A stretch of DNA of 64,000 bases from Marinitoga sp. 1197 (GCF_001021165.1 NZ_AZAY01000010.1:1-64000), one strand, 5' to 3'; positions 1 to 9,279 are shown, counted from the stretch's first letter. A program made the numbers and translations. The notes: generated from the sequence alone by a model not told the origin.

Positions 1-54
1 ATATCACTTTCTTATTTTTTGTCCAAATCTTGTAAGGGGTGAATACGATATGAA

Positions 55-528
55 ATGACAGTATTAAACATATTAAAAGAAAGTAGTATAGAATACAACA
101 AAATAATAAGATTACTGATAAATGGGAAAAAAATAGGATTTACAAAAGAATTTAAGGACATAGTAAAAGAAAGTATGAGTTATTACGATATAAGCGGAAA
201 AGAACCAGAAAGATTCTATCATGGATTAATATTAGGAATGAGTGTAGGACTACAAAAAGAATATATAATAAAAAGTAATAGAGAAGCAGGATATGGAAGA
301 GCAGATTTAATATTAATCCCCAAAGAAAAAACAAAACCAGGGATAATAATAGAATTCAAAAAGTTTAAAACAGATTATGATAAAAATCTAAAAGACAGTG
401 CAGAAAGAGGGATGAAACAAATAGAAGAAAAGGAATATGAAAAAGAAATAAAGAGTTACGGAGTAGAAAAAGTAATAAAAGTTGCTATTGCCTTTGATAA
501 AAAAGATGTTGAAATAATTGTAAAATAA
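55..528 (+). pseudogene. PD-(D/E)XK nuclease domain, probable remnant of an AAA-ATPase-like protein
   Basis: The 157 residues match only the C-terminal nuclease-like domain (PDDEXK_9 / DUF1703 type) usually carried behind an AAA-ATPase-like domain in proteins of about 500 or more residues. Visible motifs are FYHGLILG near residue 54, SNREAGYGRAD with D84, and the IIIEFK strand with E100 and K102, so the nuclease core looks intact. Just upstream, a good ribosome-binding site (AAGGGGTG, 34-41) precedes ATGAAA at 50, which runs at once into TGA; the domain re-opens in another frame at ATG 55. This looks like an internal deletion joining the original start to the 3' third. It may still be translated. 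Function unknown; some relatives lie in defence or mobile contexts. Confidence 0.6.
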
Positions 529-570
529 AAAATTAAAAGCTTATAGTAAATTTTTTGTGGGGGTGTAAAA

Positions 571-1791
571 ATGGATATTATTAATCATGTAGAAAATCTT
601 AAAGAAGATATAATCGAAGGATTAAAAAAATTTATTTCTATTAATTCTGTAAATCCAAGAGGTGGAGGGCCTGGAGAAAAAGAGGTTGCAGAATATCTTG
701 AATCATATATGAAAACTATGAAATTCGATGAAATAAAACGTTACAATGCTCCAGATGATGCTGTAAAATATGGCTTTAGACCTAATATTGTTGCGTTATA
801 TAAAGGGAAAAATCCAAAAAGAACCATCTGGTTCATTACTCATATGGATAAAGTTCCAGCGGGAGATCTCTCTTTATGGGAAACAGACCCTTTTACACCA
901 GTAGTAAAAGATGGTAAAATTTTTGGAAGAGGAGCAGAAGACAATGGAAGTTCTTTAATAGCAACACTTTTTGGTTTAAAAACTATTATGGATTTAAATA
1001 TAAGACCAGAAAATAATATTGGTTTAGTATTTGTATCTGATGAAGAAACTGGAAGTGATTATGGCATAAAATATCTGTTAAAACAAGGGATTTTCAATAA
1101 AAATGACTGGTATTACGTGCCTGACTCTGGAAACGATGAAGGTTCATTTATTGAAATAGCAGAGAAATCCATATTATGGTTAAAAATCATAACTGAAGGA
1201 AAGCAGGCTCATGCTGCTACGCCAAATGTAGCCAGAAATGCTCATAGAGCTGCGATATATTTTGCGAAGGAGTTGGATGAATTTTTACATGAAAAATATA
1301 ATGCTATAGATAAAATGTTTGGGAGAGTTCCTATTTCAACCTTTGAACCAACAAAAAAAGAATATAATGTTGATAATATAAATACAATCCCAGGAACAGA
1401 TATACTCTATTTTGATTGCAGAATACTCCCCCAATATGATTTAAGTGAAATACTCGATGATATAAATAAAATCAAAGAAAAATATGAAATTAAATTCGAT
1501 GTTAAAATAAATATTGAAACGCCTCAAATTGAAAAAGCCCCTGCTCCCACACCATCAGATCATCCAATGGTTATAAAATTAAAAGAAAGTTTAAAAGAAT
1601 TAAGAAATATTGATGCATTTGTCGGGGGGATTGGTGGCGGTACATGTGCTGCAATATTAAGACACGAAAATCTTCCAGCTGTTGTATGGGGAACAATGGA
1701 TCATACAGCGCATCAACCAAATGAATATATAAAAATAGCGCATTTAATTTCAGACACAAAAGTTTATGCGCATTTAATGAGAAATTTATAG
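571..1791 (+). CDS. M20 family metallopeptidase (ArgE/DapE/dipeptidase-like)
   Basis: A cytosolic zinc amidohydrolase of 406 residues, the usual family length. The metal-site motifs are all present: H91 and D93 in THMDKVP, D124 in GRGAEDNG, E158/E159 in DEETGS, D185 in YVPDSG and the C-terminal HQPNEY with H381. The dimerisation (lid) domain sits between them. A strong GGGGGTG site precedes ATG 571. Exact substrate (acylated amino acid or dipeptide) cannot be read from sequence. It is followed at 12 bases by a small unknown gene and then the lytS/lytR pair, so it may be co-transcribed with a sensor system placed before a CstA-family transporter; that would fit peptide use, but this is inference. 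Confidence 0.85.
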   Translation: MDIINHVENLKEDIIEGLKKFISINSVNPRGGGPGEKEVAEYLESYMKTMKFDEIKRYNAPDDAVKYGFRPNIVALYKGKNPKRTIWFITHMDKVPAGDLSLWETDPFTPVVKDGKIFGRGAEDNGSSLIATLFGLKTIMDLNIRPENNIGLVFVSDEETGSDYGIKYLLKQGIFNKNDWYYVPDSGNDEGSFIEIAEKSILWLKIITEGKQAHAATPNVARNAHRAAIYFAKELDEFLHEKYNAIDKMFGRVPISTFEPTKKEYNVDNINTIPGTDILYFDCRILPQYDLSEILDDINKIKEKYEIKFDVKINIETPQIEKAPAPTPSDHPMVIKLKESLKELRNIDAFVGGIGGGTCAAILRHENLPAVVWGTMDHTAHQPNEYIKIAHLISDTKVYAHLMRNL

Positions 1792-1803
1792 GAGGTAATA
1801 GAT

Positions 1804-2079
1804 ATGAAAACACTTATTTTATATGGATTTGGTCTTGGAGTTGTTGACATTAGAAGTATAAAAAAAGTGATGCACAATTATGACAAAATAATTGTATACA
1901 TATCAAAATCTCCTCAGGGAAAAGCTATTGAAATGCTTAAAGATTTAGAAAATATAGAAATAAACGAAACCTTGAATTTTTATAAAGAAGCAAAAAAGAA
2001 ACGTAAAGAAATTAAAAATTCTGAATTAAAAGACCTCGGAGATTTTGGAGATAGGGCGATGATGAGAGACCCATGTTAG
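1804..2079 (+). CDS. Small hypothetical protein, 91 aa
   Basis: Not recognised. It starts with a hydrophobic strand-like segment (MKTLILYGFGLG) that could open a small alpha/beta fold, then becomes Lys/Glu-rich. An excellent AGGAGGT site stands before ATG 1804, and its end overlaps the start of the next gene by 7 bases, so it is very likely expressed as part of the M20 peptidase - lytS - lytR transcription unit. No transmembrane helix, no cysteine pair and no catalytic motif is apparent. Confidence 0.7.
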   Translation: MKTLILYGFGLGVVDIRSIKKVMHNYDKIIVYISKSPQGKAIEMLKDLENIEINETLNFYKEAKKKRKEIKNSELKDLGDFGDRAMMRDPC

Positions 2080-3731
2080 AAAATATCAGTCTCATATTAC
2101 TTGAAAGAGTATCTTTAATACTAGTAATTACATATATAATCTTTCAAACATATTTTATAAAAAATATATTTGGCAAAACATTAGTTGCCAGAAATAAGAT
2201 TATTCTTGGTATTATAGGTGGGTTATTGGGAATTTTAGGAACAATATTTGGTATTGAATACAGTGGTGCAATAGTTAATTACAGAGATATTGGTGTAATT
2301 TTGGCAGGTATGACAGGTGGAATTCCATCAGGTTTGATAGCTGCAGGGATCTCATCAATATTTAGATTATCCTTTGGTGGAATAACAGCATTCCCTTGTT
2401 TTTTGGGAACCGTAACAGCTGGAGTATTAAGTGGACTTATATCCCAACATTTTGGAAGAAAACATTTTACTTTTTTTAATACGTTATTTTATACGACAAT
2501 TATTGAAGTAATACATCTGACCTATGTTTTAATTATGGTAAAACCTTTTAGTCTTGCATATGATATAACTTTCAATATATTATTTCCTATGGTTGTAACA
2601 AATGCTCTTGGGGTTTCTTTTTTAAATTTTATGATAAAAAATTTAGAAGAAAACCTTGAACTTACAGCTGAGAATGCTATGACATCAATATTTATTATTA
2701 TGGAAAATAGTTTAAATACAATAGAATTTGGTTTTGATGAAAAAAGCGCAAATATTATAGCCAGAACTATCCTTGAGAATAGCGACTTCGATGCTGTAGC
2801 ATTAACTGATAAAAGAAAAATATTATCTCATGTTGGTATAGGAAGCGATCATCATGTTTCTGGATTAAAAATAAAGACTGGAGCAACAAAAAAAGTTATA
2901 AAAAGCGAAAAAGGTTTAAAGATTATTGGAAAAAATGGAATAAATTGTGAAAAAAAAGATTGCCCTTTACACTCGGCAATAATATTGCCATTAAAAGATT
3001 TAAATAATAACTTAATAGGTACCTTAAAACTATATTATTCAAAAAATAAAACCATAAAAAATACAGATATTGTTTTTGGGAAAAAGTTATCTCAAACGTT
3101 ATCTTTGATAATATCTATATCAAAAATGAATGAAGCTTTAAAACTTGCTACAGAAGAAAAATTAAGAGAATTAATGGCAAATTTGAGCCCGCATTTTTTA
3201 TTCAATACTTTAAATGCCATCAAATATATATCAAAAAAAGAACCTGATAATGTAAACAAATTTATAGATAATCTCTCTAATTTACTACGGTATACATTAT
3301 ATGAAAATGCAAAACTTGTTACTATAAAAGAAGAAATAGATTTTACAAAAAACTATTTAGAATTAATGAAATTAAGGTTCAAAGACAAGCTGGATTATGA
3401 AATAAAATGCAACAAAAATACAGAAAGTAAAGAAATTCCTCCATTTATTCTCCAACCACTTATAGAAAATTCCATAAAACATGGTATGAAAGACAGTAAA
3501 CTTCTCATAAGTTTAACAATAAAAGAAAATAATGATTCCATTTCTATTGTGGTAGAAGATAATGGAAAAGGTTTTTTAGGAAATAAACCTAAAGGGAAAG
3601 GTTTAGAATTGATAAAAAACAGATTAAATGCAATATATAATGAAAATTATGAATTAAGCATAAAGTCTGGAATATTTGGCGGAGCAATTGTTGAAATAAA
3701 AATAAAAAATAAAGTTGGTGAATTAGTATGA
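2073..3731 (+). CDS. LytS/BtsS-type membrane sensor histidine kinase
   Basis: 552 residues in the order expected for the family: a 5-6 helix membrane sensor (5TM-5TMR_LYT type, residues about 1-190), a GAF-like region (about 200-350), a His_kinase domain with NLSPHFLFNTLNAIKYI (phospho-acceptor H374), then the HATPase with the N-box around LIENSIKHGM (about 463-472) and the G-box EDNGKGF. It overlaps its response regulator by four bases (ATGA), typical of translational coupling. The related E. coli BtsS and B. subtilis LytS sense extracellular pyruvate or related states and control a pyruvate transporter; a CstA-family gene lies just downstream here. The ligand here is inferred, not shown. 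Confidence 0.9.
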   Translation: MLENISLILLERVSLILVITYIIFQTYFIKNIFGKTLVARNKIILGIIGGLLGILGTIFGIEYSGAIVNYRDIGVILAGMTGGIPSGLIAAGISSIFRLSFGGITAFPCFLGTVTAGVLSGLISQHFGRKHFTFFNTLFYTTIIEVIHLTYVLIMVKPFSLAYDITFNILFPMVVTNALGVSFLNFMIKNLEENLELTAENAMTSIFIIMENSLNTIEFGFDEKSANIIARTILENSDFDAVALTDKRKILSHVGIGSDHHVSGLKIKTGATKKVIKSEKGLKIIGKNGINCEKKDCPLHSAIILPLKDLNNNLIGTLKLYYSKNKTIKNTDIVFGKKLSQTLSLIISISKMNEALKLATEEKLRELMANLSPHFLFNTLNAIKYISKKEPDNVNKFIDNLSNLLRYTLYENAKLVTIKEEIDFTKNYLELMKLRFKDKLDYEIKCNKNTESKEIPPFILQPLIENSIKHGMKDSKLLISLTIKENNDSISIVVEDNGKGFLGNKPKGKGLELIKNRLNAIYNENYELSIKSGIFGGAIVEIKIKNKVGELV

Positions 3732-4408
3732 TAAAGGTTGTAATTATAGATGATGAATATTACGCAAGAGAAAGTCTGAAAGAATTAATAAAAGAAATGA
3801 CTTCTTTTGAAATATTAGGTTGTTTTGAAAATGTTGAAAATTTTCTGAAAAGCAAAATAAAAAATGATACTGATGTGGTCTTTCTTGATATAGAATTACC
3901 AAAAATAACAGGAATAAAAGCCTCAAAATATTTAGAAAAATATAAAATCGTTTTTGTTACAGCTTATTCTGAATATGCAGTTGATGCTTTTGAAGTACAT
4001 GCATTGGACTATTTGACAAAACCAGTCTCGGAAATAAGATTTATAGAAACAATTAATAGAATAGAAAAAGAATTCAAAAATACAAAACTCAACAAATTAG
4101 CAGTAGAAAATAATAAAGAAATAATATTTTTAGATTTTGAGGAAATATATTATTTTGAATATTTTAACAAAAAAATACTGGCAATTACAAAAAATGGTGA
4201 ATATACACTCAAACACTTTAAAAATTTAAATAAATTTGAAAAAGAAATTCCTTACTCTTTTTTAAGAGTACATAAATCTTATATAATAAATCTCGAATAT
4301 GTTGATAAATTTATCAAAGACCTAAATTCACTTGAAATGAGAAATGGAAAAATTATTCCTATAGGAAAAACATATATAAAAAATATTAGAAATATTTTGA
4401 ATATTTAA
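3728..4408 (+). CDS. LytTR-family response regulator
   Basis: 226 residues: an N-terminal receiver domain with the acidic pair IIDDE, phospho-acceptor D54 in FLDIELP and the conserved K98 in YLTKPV, followed by a C-terminal LytTR DNA-binding domain (FLRVHKSYIINLEYV, then IPIGKTYIKNI). It pairs with the overlapping LytS-type kinase and is followed by a terminator, so the natural target is the CstA-like gene starting about 145 bp downstream. LytTR proteins bind imperfect direct repeats; only one consensus-like half-site was seen nearby (4455-4463). Confidence 0.92.
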   Translation: MIKVVIIDDEYYARESLKELIKEMTSFEILGCFENVENFLKSKIKNDTDVVFLDIELPKITGIKASKYLEKYKIVFVTAYSEYAVDAFEVHALDYLTKPVSEIRFIETINRIEKEFKNTKLNKLAVENNKEIIFLDFEEIYYFEYFNKKILAITKNGEYTLKHFKNLNKFEKEIPYSFLRVHKSYIINLEYVDKFIKDLNSLEMRNGKIIPIGKTYIKNIRNILNI

Positions 4409-4445
4409 TTTATTTTTGTCAAGAAAATTTAATATCGTTTATTCT

Positions 4446-4475
4446 AAAAAAATGACCGTTCAGGTCATTTTTTTT
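4446..4475 (+). terminator. Rho-independent terminator after lytS/lytR-type operon
   Basis: Stem AAAATGACC / GGTCATTTT with the loop GTTCA, followed by a run of T. It separates the sensor operon from the cstA-like gene, which therefore needs its own promoter. Confidence 0.85.
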
Positions 4476-4552
4476 CATGTTTAAGTATTAAGGAATAATT
4501 CTTATGATATAGTAAAAATTGCAAATTAAAATTCTGAAAGGGGGAACTTTTG

Positions 4553-6238
4553 ATGAACTCATTGCTTTTAGCAATATTAGCATTTGTTGGATATTGGATA
4601 GCCTATAACACTTATGGAAAATGGATATCCAGAAAGATTTTTAAATTGGATGATAAAAATCCTGTACCTTCAAAAGAATTTGAAGACGGTGTTGACTATG
4701 TTCCTACTAAAAAACATATATTATTTGGTCATCATTTCACAACCATAGCTGGTACCGGACCGATAGTTGGTCCTGCAATTGGTGTAATATGGGGTTGGGT
4801 TCCTGCATTTATATGGGTATTTTTAGGTTCTATATTCATGGGAGCAGTTCATGATTTTACATCCCTCATAGTATCTGCAAGAAATCAGGGAAAGACTATA
4901 GGTGAATTAACAGGAAATTTAATAAACGAAAGAACAGCTAAAATATTCCTTGTATTAATACAATTCCTATTATGGATAGTATTAGCTGTATTTGGATTAA
5001 TAGTTGCCTTATTATTTAATATGTATCCACAATCTGTATTTCCTGTATGGATGGAAATACCGATAGCAATGTGGCTAAGTTATATGATATATAATAAAGG
5101 AAAAAATGATACAGTATATTCTATTATAGCTGTTATATTAATGTATGTAACAATAGCAATAGGAGTAATCTTCCCAATAAAAGGTATTTCTGTTGTTACA
5201 TGGATTTATATATTAATGGCATATGTATTTTTTGCCTCAACATTGCCTGTTCACAAGTTACTACAACCAAGAGATTATATAAATTCACATGAATTATTGA
5301 TAGCCATTGCCCTATTAGTATTGGGTATTATAGTTGGTCACCCTAAAATAGTTGCTCCAGCATTTCAAACAGTACCTGATGCACCACCAATATTCCCTAT
5401 ATTATTTATAACAATAGCCTGTGGCGCTATTTCTGGATTCCATAGTTTGGCTGCTTCTGGAACAACTGTTAAACAACTTGAAAAGGAAACAGATGCACAT
5501 GCAATAGGTTACGGCGGAATGATAATGGAAGGTGTTTTAGCAACGATAGTAATAATTGCAGTTACTGCTGGTTTAGGGATGAATGGAGGAGGAGTTGAAG
5601 CATTTACATCACATTATGCATCATGGGCAGCAGCAAGTGGTTTGGGAGCAAAATTATCTGCTGTAATTAATGGTTCAGCGAACTTAATGAATTCATATGG
5701 TATCCCTCTTGATCTTGCAAAAACAATAATGGCTGTATTCATTGTTTCATTTGCTGGAACAACTATGGATTCATCAGCAAGAATTCAAAGATTCGCATTA
5801 CAGGAATTATTTACAAATAAAGAAAAAGAAATAGTTATAAAGCCTTTAAAAAATAGATTTATTTCTACAGCAGTAGTTATATTGGCAGCAATGGCATTAG
5901 CATTATCAGCTGATGGAGGTAAGGGAGCATTAATTTTATGGCCTGTATTTGGTGCATTAAACCAGCTTTTAGCAGGTTTGGCATTATTAATAGGAACAGT
6001 ATATCTTGCTAAAAAGAAAAAACCTATATGGATTACAGGATTACCCATGTTATTTATGATGATTATAACATTATATGCAACAACTTTGAACTTAAAGAAA
6101 TTCATTGCGGCAAATAATGGTCTTCTTATCTTTGTAACTGTGGTTACCCTTATAATAGCTTTCTGGATTTTAATAGAAGGATTTATTGCAATAGCAAAAG
6201 CAAACAAAGAACCTGAAGTAGTAGAAGAGGAAATTTAA
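4553..6238 (+). CDS. cstA: CstA-family carbon/peptide transporter
   Basis: A polytopic inner-membrane carrier of about 561 residues, shorter than E. coli CstA (about 700) but a usual length for the compact bacterial members. Recognised by GYWIAYNTYGKWI at the N-terminus, HHFTTIAGTGPIVGPAIG (a family signature), GAISGFHSLAASGTT, and FAGTTMDSSARIQRFALQE near residue 400-415. I chose ATG 4553 over the in-frame TTG 4550 because it lies 8 bases after a GGGG site. Family members move pyruvate or peptides. The adjacent LytS/LytR pair mirrors E. coli BtsSR-BtsT, which favours pyruvate, while the M20 peptidase upstream leaves peptides possible. Confidence 0.88.
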   Translation: MNSLLLAILAFVGYWIAYNTYGKWISRKIFKLDDKNPVPSKEFEDGVDYVPTKKHILFGHHFTTIAGTGPIVGPAIGVIWGWVPAFIWVFLGSIFMGAVHDFTSLIVSARNQGKTIGELTGNLINERTAKIFLVLIQFLLWIVLAVFGLIVALLFNMYPQSVFPVWMEIPIAMWLSYMIYNKGKNDTVYSIIAVILMYVTIAIGVIFPIKGISVVTWIYILMAYVFFASTLPVHKLLQPRDYINSHELLIAIALLVLGIIVGHPKIVAPAFQTVPDAPPIFPILFITIACGAISGFHSLAASGTTVKQLEKETDAHAIGYGGMIMEGVLATIVIIAVTAGLGMNGGGVEAFTSHYASWAAASGLGAKLSAVINGSANLMNSYGIPLDLAKTIMAVFIVSFAGTTMDSSARIQRFALQELFTNKEKEIVIKPLKNRFISTAVVILAAMALALSADGGKGALILWPVFGALNQLLAGLALLIGTVYLAKKKKPIWITGLPMLFMMIITLYATTLNLKKFIAANNGLLIFVTVVTLIIAFWILIEGFIAIAKANKEPEVVEEEI

Positions 6239-6242
6239 TAAT

Positions 6243-6276
6243 AAAAAATAGCAGCTCTTTTGAGCTGCTATTTTTT
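6243..6276 (+). terminator. Rho-independent terminator after cstA
   Basis: Stem AATAGCAGCTC / GAGCTGCTATT with a short T loop and a T-run. Confidence 0.9.
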
Positions 6277-6293
6277 ATTATTAAATCAAAATT

Positions 6294-6346
6294 AACACAT
6301 ATGTTGTGTAACAAAACTAAGAAAACACAACATATTGTGGTATAAT
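6294..6346 (+). promoter_or_regulatory. Tandem NrdR-like boxes with an extended -10 promoter of nrdJ
   Basis: Box 2 (6325-6340, ACACAACATATTGTGG) matches the NrdR consensus acaCwAtATaTwGtgt at 14 of 16 positions. Box 1 (6294-6309, AACACATATGTTGTGT) has a perfect right half and a left half shifted by one base. Their centres are 31 bp apart, three helical turns, the spacing typical of NrdR operators. Box 2 runs into an extended -10 (TGGTATAAT, 6338-6346), so bound repressor would block RNA polymerase. NrdR itself is not encoded in the window. Confidence 0.75.
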
Positions 6347-6382
6347 AACATCTAGAGAAAAAATATGGGGGTGTTATTTATT

Positions 6383-8884
6383 ATGAATCTTGACGAATTT
6401 TTGGATATTTATAGCGATATAAAACCATCAGAGAATGCCGAAAGAATATTAAGAGACAGATATCTATTAAAAGATGGTGAAGGGAATTACATAGAACATA
6501 CATGGAAAGATATATCAAAAAGAGTATCGAGATACATAGTAAGTTCTGAAACATTATATACTGATGATTTGGAATTCATAAAAAATACTGAAATAAAATT
6601 TTTTAAATTACTAAATAGCAGAGTTTTTTTGCCAAATAGTCCAACATTATTTAACGCGGGAAAAACTTTGCCAAATGATTTATTTTCAAAAAAAATAGAC
6701 GAAATGACATTTGAAGATTATAAAAAAATATATAATTCAAGAACAAGACATAATATGTTATCAGCATGTTTTGTAGTTCCGCTTGAAGACTCGATGGATG
6801 GCATTTTTGAAGCTGTAAAAAATGCAGCTTTAATTCAAAAATATGGTGGAGGTGTGGGTTATGATTTTTCAGTATTAAGGCCAAAAGACAGTTCAATTGC
6901 TGGTACAGGCGGAAAATCATCTGGTCCCATAAGTTTTATGCATGTATTTAACACTACAGCCTCAACTATAGAACAGGGAGGTGCAAGACGCGGAGCTCAG
7001 ATGGCAGTAATGCGTTATGATCATCCGGATATTATTGATTTTATAAATTCGAAAAAAAATAATGATGGAAAATCTGTATTAAATTATTTTAATATCTCGG
7101 TTAATTTTGATGATCCTAAAGAATTTTTAAAAAAATTAGAAAATGATGAAGAAATAGAATTATCTCATCCTAATTCAAATATAAAAAAAACAATTAAAGC
7201 AAGAGAATTATTTGATTTAATTGCTAATAATGCGTGGAAATCTGGAGATCCTGGAATGCTATTTTTAGGGCGGCATAATAAATATTATGCTTTAGAGGAT
7301 GTTACACCTGTAAGCGCTACTAATCCCTGTGGAGAAGAACCTTTACCGCCATATGGGAGCTGTAATTTGGGTTCTATCGATATATCAAAGGTTGTAGATT
7401 ATGTAGAAACTGGCAATCCTGATGGTGATAATAAAGAATTATTTAAAGAATTAATATACTGGACTGTAAGGTTTCTGGATAATGTTATCGATATAAATGT
7501 ATATCCTCTAAAACAAATAGATAAAGTATCAAAAGAACAGAGATTTATAGGACTTGGAATAATGGGACTTGCTGATGCTATGTACAAAAAAGAACTGCCA
7601 TATAATTCTGATGAAGGTAGAAAATTTATGGCAGAAACCTTAGCACAATTTGCGTATTATTCTCATCTTGCAAGTGCAGAATTAGCCAGAGAAAGAGGAA
7701 ATTTTCCATTATTTGAAAAATCAAAATATAAAAATGGATTTATACCATTTCCTATGTTGTCAGATAAATACTCTGAAAATATCAGAACCTGGAATTCACT
7801 TATAAAAGAACATTTTTATGGAGAATCAAAAAAATATAAAAGAAATGTTCAGGTAAATACAATAGCTCCAACTGGATCAATTTCTAACTTAGCCGATACA
7901 TCAAGTGGAATAGAACCGAATTTTATGCTCGCCTACATTAGATATATGACTGATAAAGAAGGAAACAGAGTTCCATTATCCTACATGAATAAAATATTGA
8001 GAAAAAGGTTAGATGGGATATTAACAGAGGAATTAGAAGCCGAAATAATAGAAAAAGGATCTATTCAAAATATAGAAAATATACCCTCGAATATAAAAAA
8101 AATATTTGTAACTGCAATGGATATAACAGGTATGGATCATTTGCTGGCTCAAAATGTTATACAGAGTTATTTAGATGCATCGTGTTCAAAAACAATAAAT
8201 TTACCCAAAGAAGCAAGTGTTGAAGATATAAAAAATATTTATAAAAGAGCCATGGAATTAAATTTAAAAGGGATTACAATATATAGAGATGGATCATTAG
8301 AAACACAGGTTTTAACTAGAACAAAAAAAGAAGATAAAAAAGTAACATTTTTTGTACTTGATGAAAAACATAAGTTACGCGCAAAGCCAAGGAAAGAAAC
8401 ATTAAAAAGTGTAACAAGAAAATACAAAACAAAGTCTGGGACGGTTTATATTACCGTATCTTTTGATGATAATAATGAAGCTATAGAAATTTTCTTATCT
8501 GACGGAACAGAAACAGCAGAAATAATAGGAAGATTATCTTCAATAGCATTAAGGTCAGGTGTTTCTGTAGATGAAATATTGGAACAACTTTCAAAAGTAA
8601 AAGGAACATATTGTAAAGGAATTTCAAAAGAAATAAGACTTGCGCTTAAAGATTTTGAAGAACTTTGGAAAGACAATGAAATTGAAATTTTTCATATTGG
8701 CAAACCTTTGAGTAGAGAAGAAGTTGAGAAATTTGTTCATGCAAATAAACTTGAATATACAAAAGGCTATTATATAGATAATGAAGGAAATACTTACTGT
8801 CCAACATGCTTAAGTAAAAATTCATTATTAATGGCAGAAGGATGTATTTCATGTAAAACATGTGGATGGTCAAAATGTTCATAA
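6383..8884 (+). CDS. nrdJ: Class II (adenosylcobalamin-dependent) ribonucleotide reductase
   Basis: Reduces ribonucleotides to deoxyribonucleotides, using B12 to make the thiyl radical, so no R2 or activase partner is needed. About 833 residues. Visible: the N-terminal cysteine region NMLSACFVVPLEDS, the active-site loop NPCGEEPLPPYGSCNLG (NPCGE with catalytic Cys), TIAPTGSIS and the C-terminal tail with YCPTCLSKN and CKTCGWSKC, which carries the re-reducing or zinc-binding cysteines. The first ATG (6365) overlaps the GGGGGTG ribosome site, so ATG 6383 is the likely start. It is a single-gene unit behind NrdR-like boxes. The thioredoxin-type system at 12-13.7 kb could supply electrons (inference). 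Confidence 0.95.
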   Translation: MNLDEFLDIYSDIKPSENAERILRDRYLLKDGEGNYIEHTWKDISKRVSRYIVSSETLYTDDLEFIKNTEIKFFKLLNSRVFLPNSPTLFNAGKTLPNDLFSKKIDEMTFEDYKKIYNSRTRHNMLSACFVVPLEDSMDGIFEAVKNAALIQKYGGGVGYDFSVLRPKDSSIAGTGGKSSGPISFMHVFNTTASTIEQGGARRGAQMAVMRYDHPDIIDFINSKKNNDGKSVLNYFNISVNFDDPKEFLKKLENDEEIELSHPNSNIKKTIKARELFDLIANNAWKSGDPGMLFLGRHNKYYALEDVTPVSATNPCGEEPLPPYGSCNLGSIDISKVVDYVETGNPDGDNKELFKELIYWTVRFLDNVIDINVYPLKQIDKVSKEQRFIGLGIMGLADAMYKKELPYNSDEGRKFMAETLAQFAYYSHLASAELARERGNFPLFEKSKYKNGFIPFPMLSDKYSENIRTWNSLIKEHFYGESKKYKRNVQVNTIAPTGSISNLADTSSGIEPNFMLAYIRYMTDKEGNRVPLSYMNKILRKRLDGILTEELEAEIIEKGSIQNIENIPSNIKKIFVTAMDITGMDHLLAQNVIQSYLDASCSKTINLPKEASVEDIKNIYKRAMELNLKGITIYRDGSLETQVLTRTKKEDKKVTFFVLDEKHKLRAKPRKETLKSVTRKYKTKSGTVYITVSFDDNNEAIEIFLSDGTETAEIIGRLSSIALRSGVSVDEILEQLSKVKGTYCKGISKEIRLALKDFEELWKDNEIEIFHIGKPLSREEVEKFVHANKLEYTKGYYIDNEGNTYCPTCLSKNSLLMAEGCISCKTCGWSKCS

Positions 8885-8906
8885 AAAGATATTTTTATTT
8901 TAAATT

Positions 8907-9103
8907 TACGATGTCCAAAAAGTAAAGTCGCTCAAACCTTGATTGTTAATCCTCAAAAATAGCTCATTCTTGCCGGTCGTATCAGACTCACATCCGTGTT
9001 CGGCTTCACTCAATTTTGCATCCGTGCAAAATTGACCGGCTTCATTCGCTATTTTTTCGGACAATCTGCGAGTTTTCGCTCGCTTTACTAATTGGACACC
9101 CTA
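8907..9103 (+). repeat. Palindromic TA-bounded repeat, subgroup A copy 1 (197 bp)
   Basis: Begins TACGATGTCCAAAAAGTAAA and ends TTGGACACCCTA; the two halves are reverse complements over most of their length. Two apical hairpins are nested inside: CACATCCGTG and the longer stem TTTTGCA / TGCAAAA around TCCG. A second subgroup A copy of identical length and direction is at 11770-11966. No ORF of note inside. This plus the structured stretch that follows fills the 395-bp gap between nrdJ and the next gene. Confidence 0.85.
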
Positions 9104-9177
9104 ATTTTAAATTTAAAGTATATAATTATTTATAGATACTTTAAAAAGTTTTAATAAAATTTATAAAACTATAACTT

Positions 9178-9258
9178 GCCGTAGGCGTGTAACACCATAG
9201 GCGAGCGATAGCTCAATAATGTAAAATATTATTGTCCGATAGCCCACCGCAGGAGAGC
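9178..9258 (+). repeat. Structured GC-richer stretch with CACCRTAGGYGAGC-like repeats
   Basis: In an otherwise very AT-rich gap, this stretch holds two copies of a 14-mer (CACCATAGGCGAGC at 9193-9206, CACCGCAGGAGAGC at 9245-9258), a central hairpin CAATAAT / ATTATTG, and two CGATAGC repeats. A related copy lies in inverse direction at 11683-11719. It is a degenerate palindrome, perhaps an old mobile-element remnant or a leader structure of the following gene; I could not match it to a known riboswitch. Confidence 0.4.
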
Positions 9259-9279
9259 CAAGATTGAGAGGTGAAATAA

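Noticed and set aside
4455-4463. ACCGTTCAG, a match to the LytTR half-site consensus upstream of cstA
   Set aside because: It lies in the loop side of the terminator and no second half-site at the right distance was found, so it may be chance. Noted only in the lytR entry.
5785-6207. 140-codon antisense frame within cstA
   Set aside because: Opposite to a well-supported membrane protein gene, low-complexity composition and no start signals; a shadow.
9178-9258. Riboswitch upstream of the acidic-protein gene
   Set aside because: The stretch is foldable but matches no riboswitch core I know, and a partial inverse copy elsewhere argues for a repeat instead.
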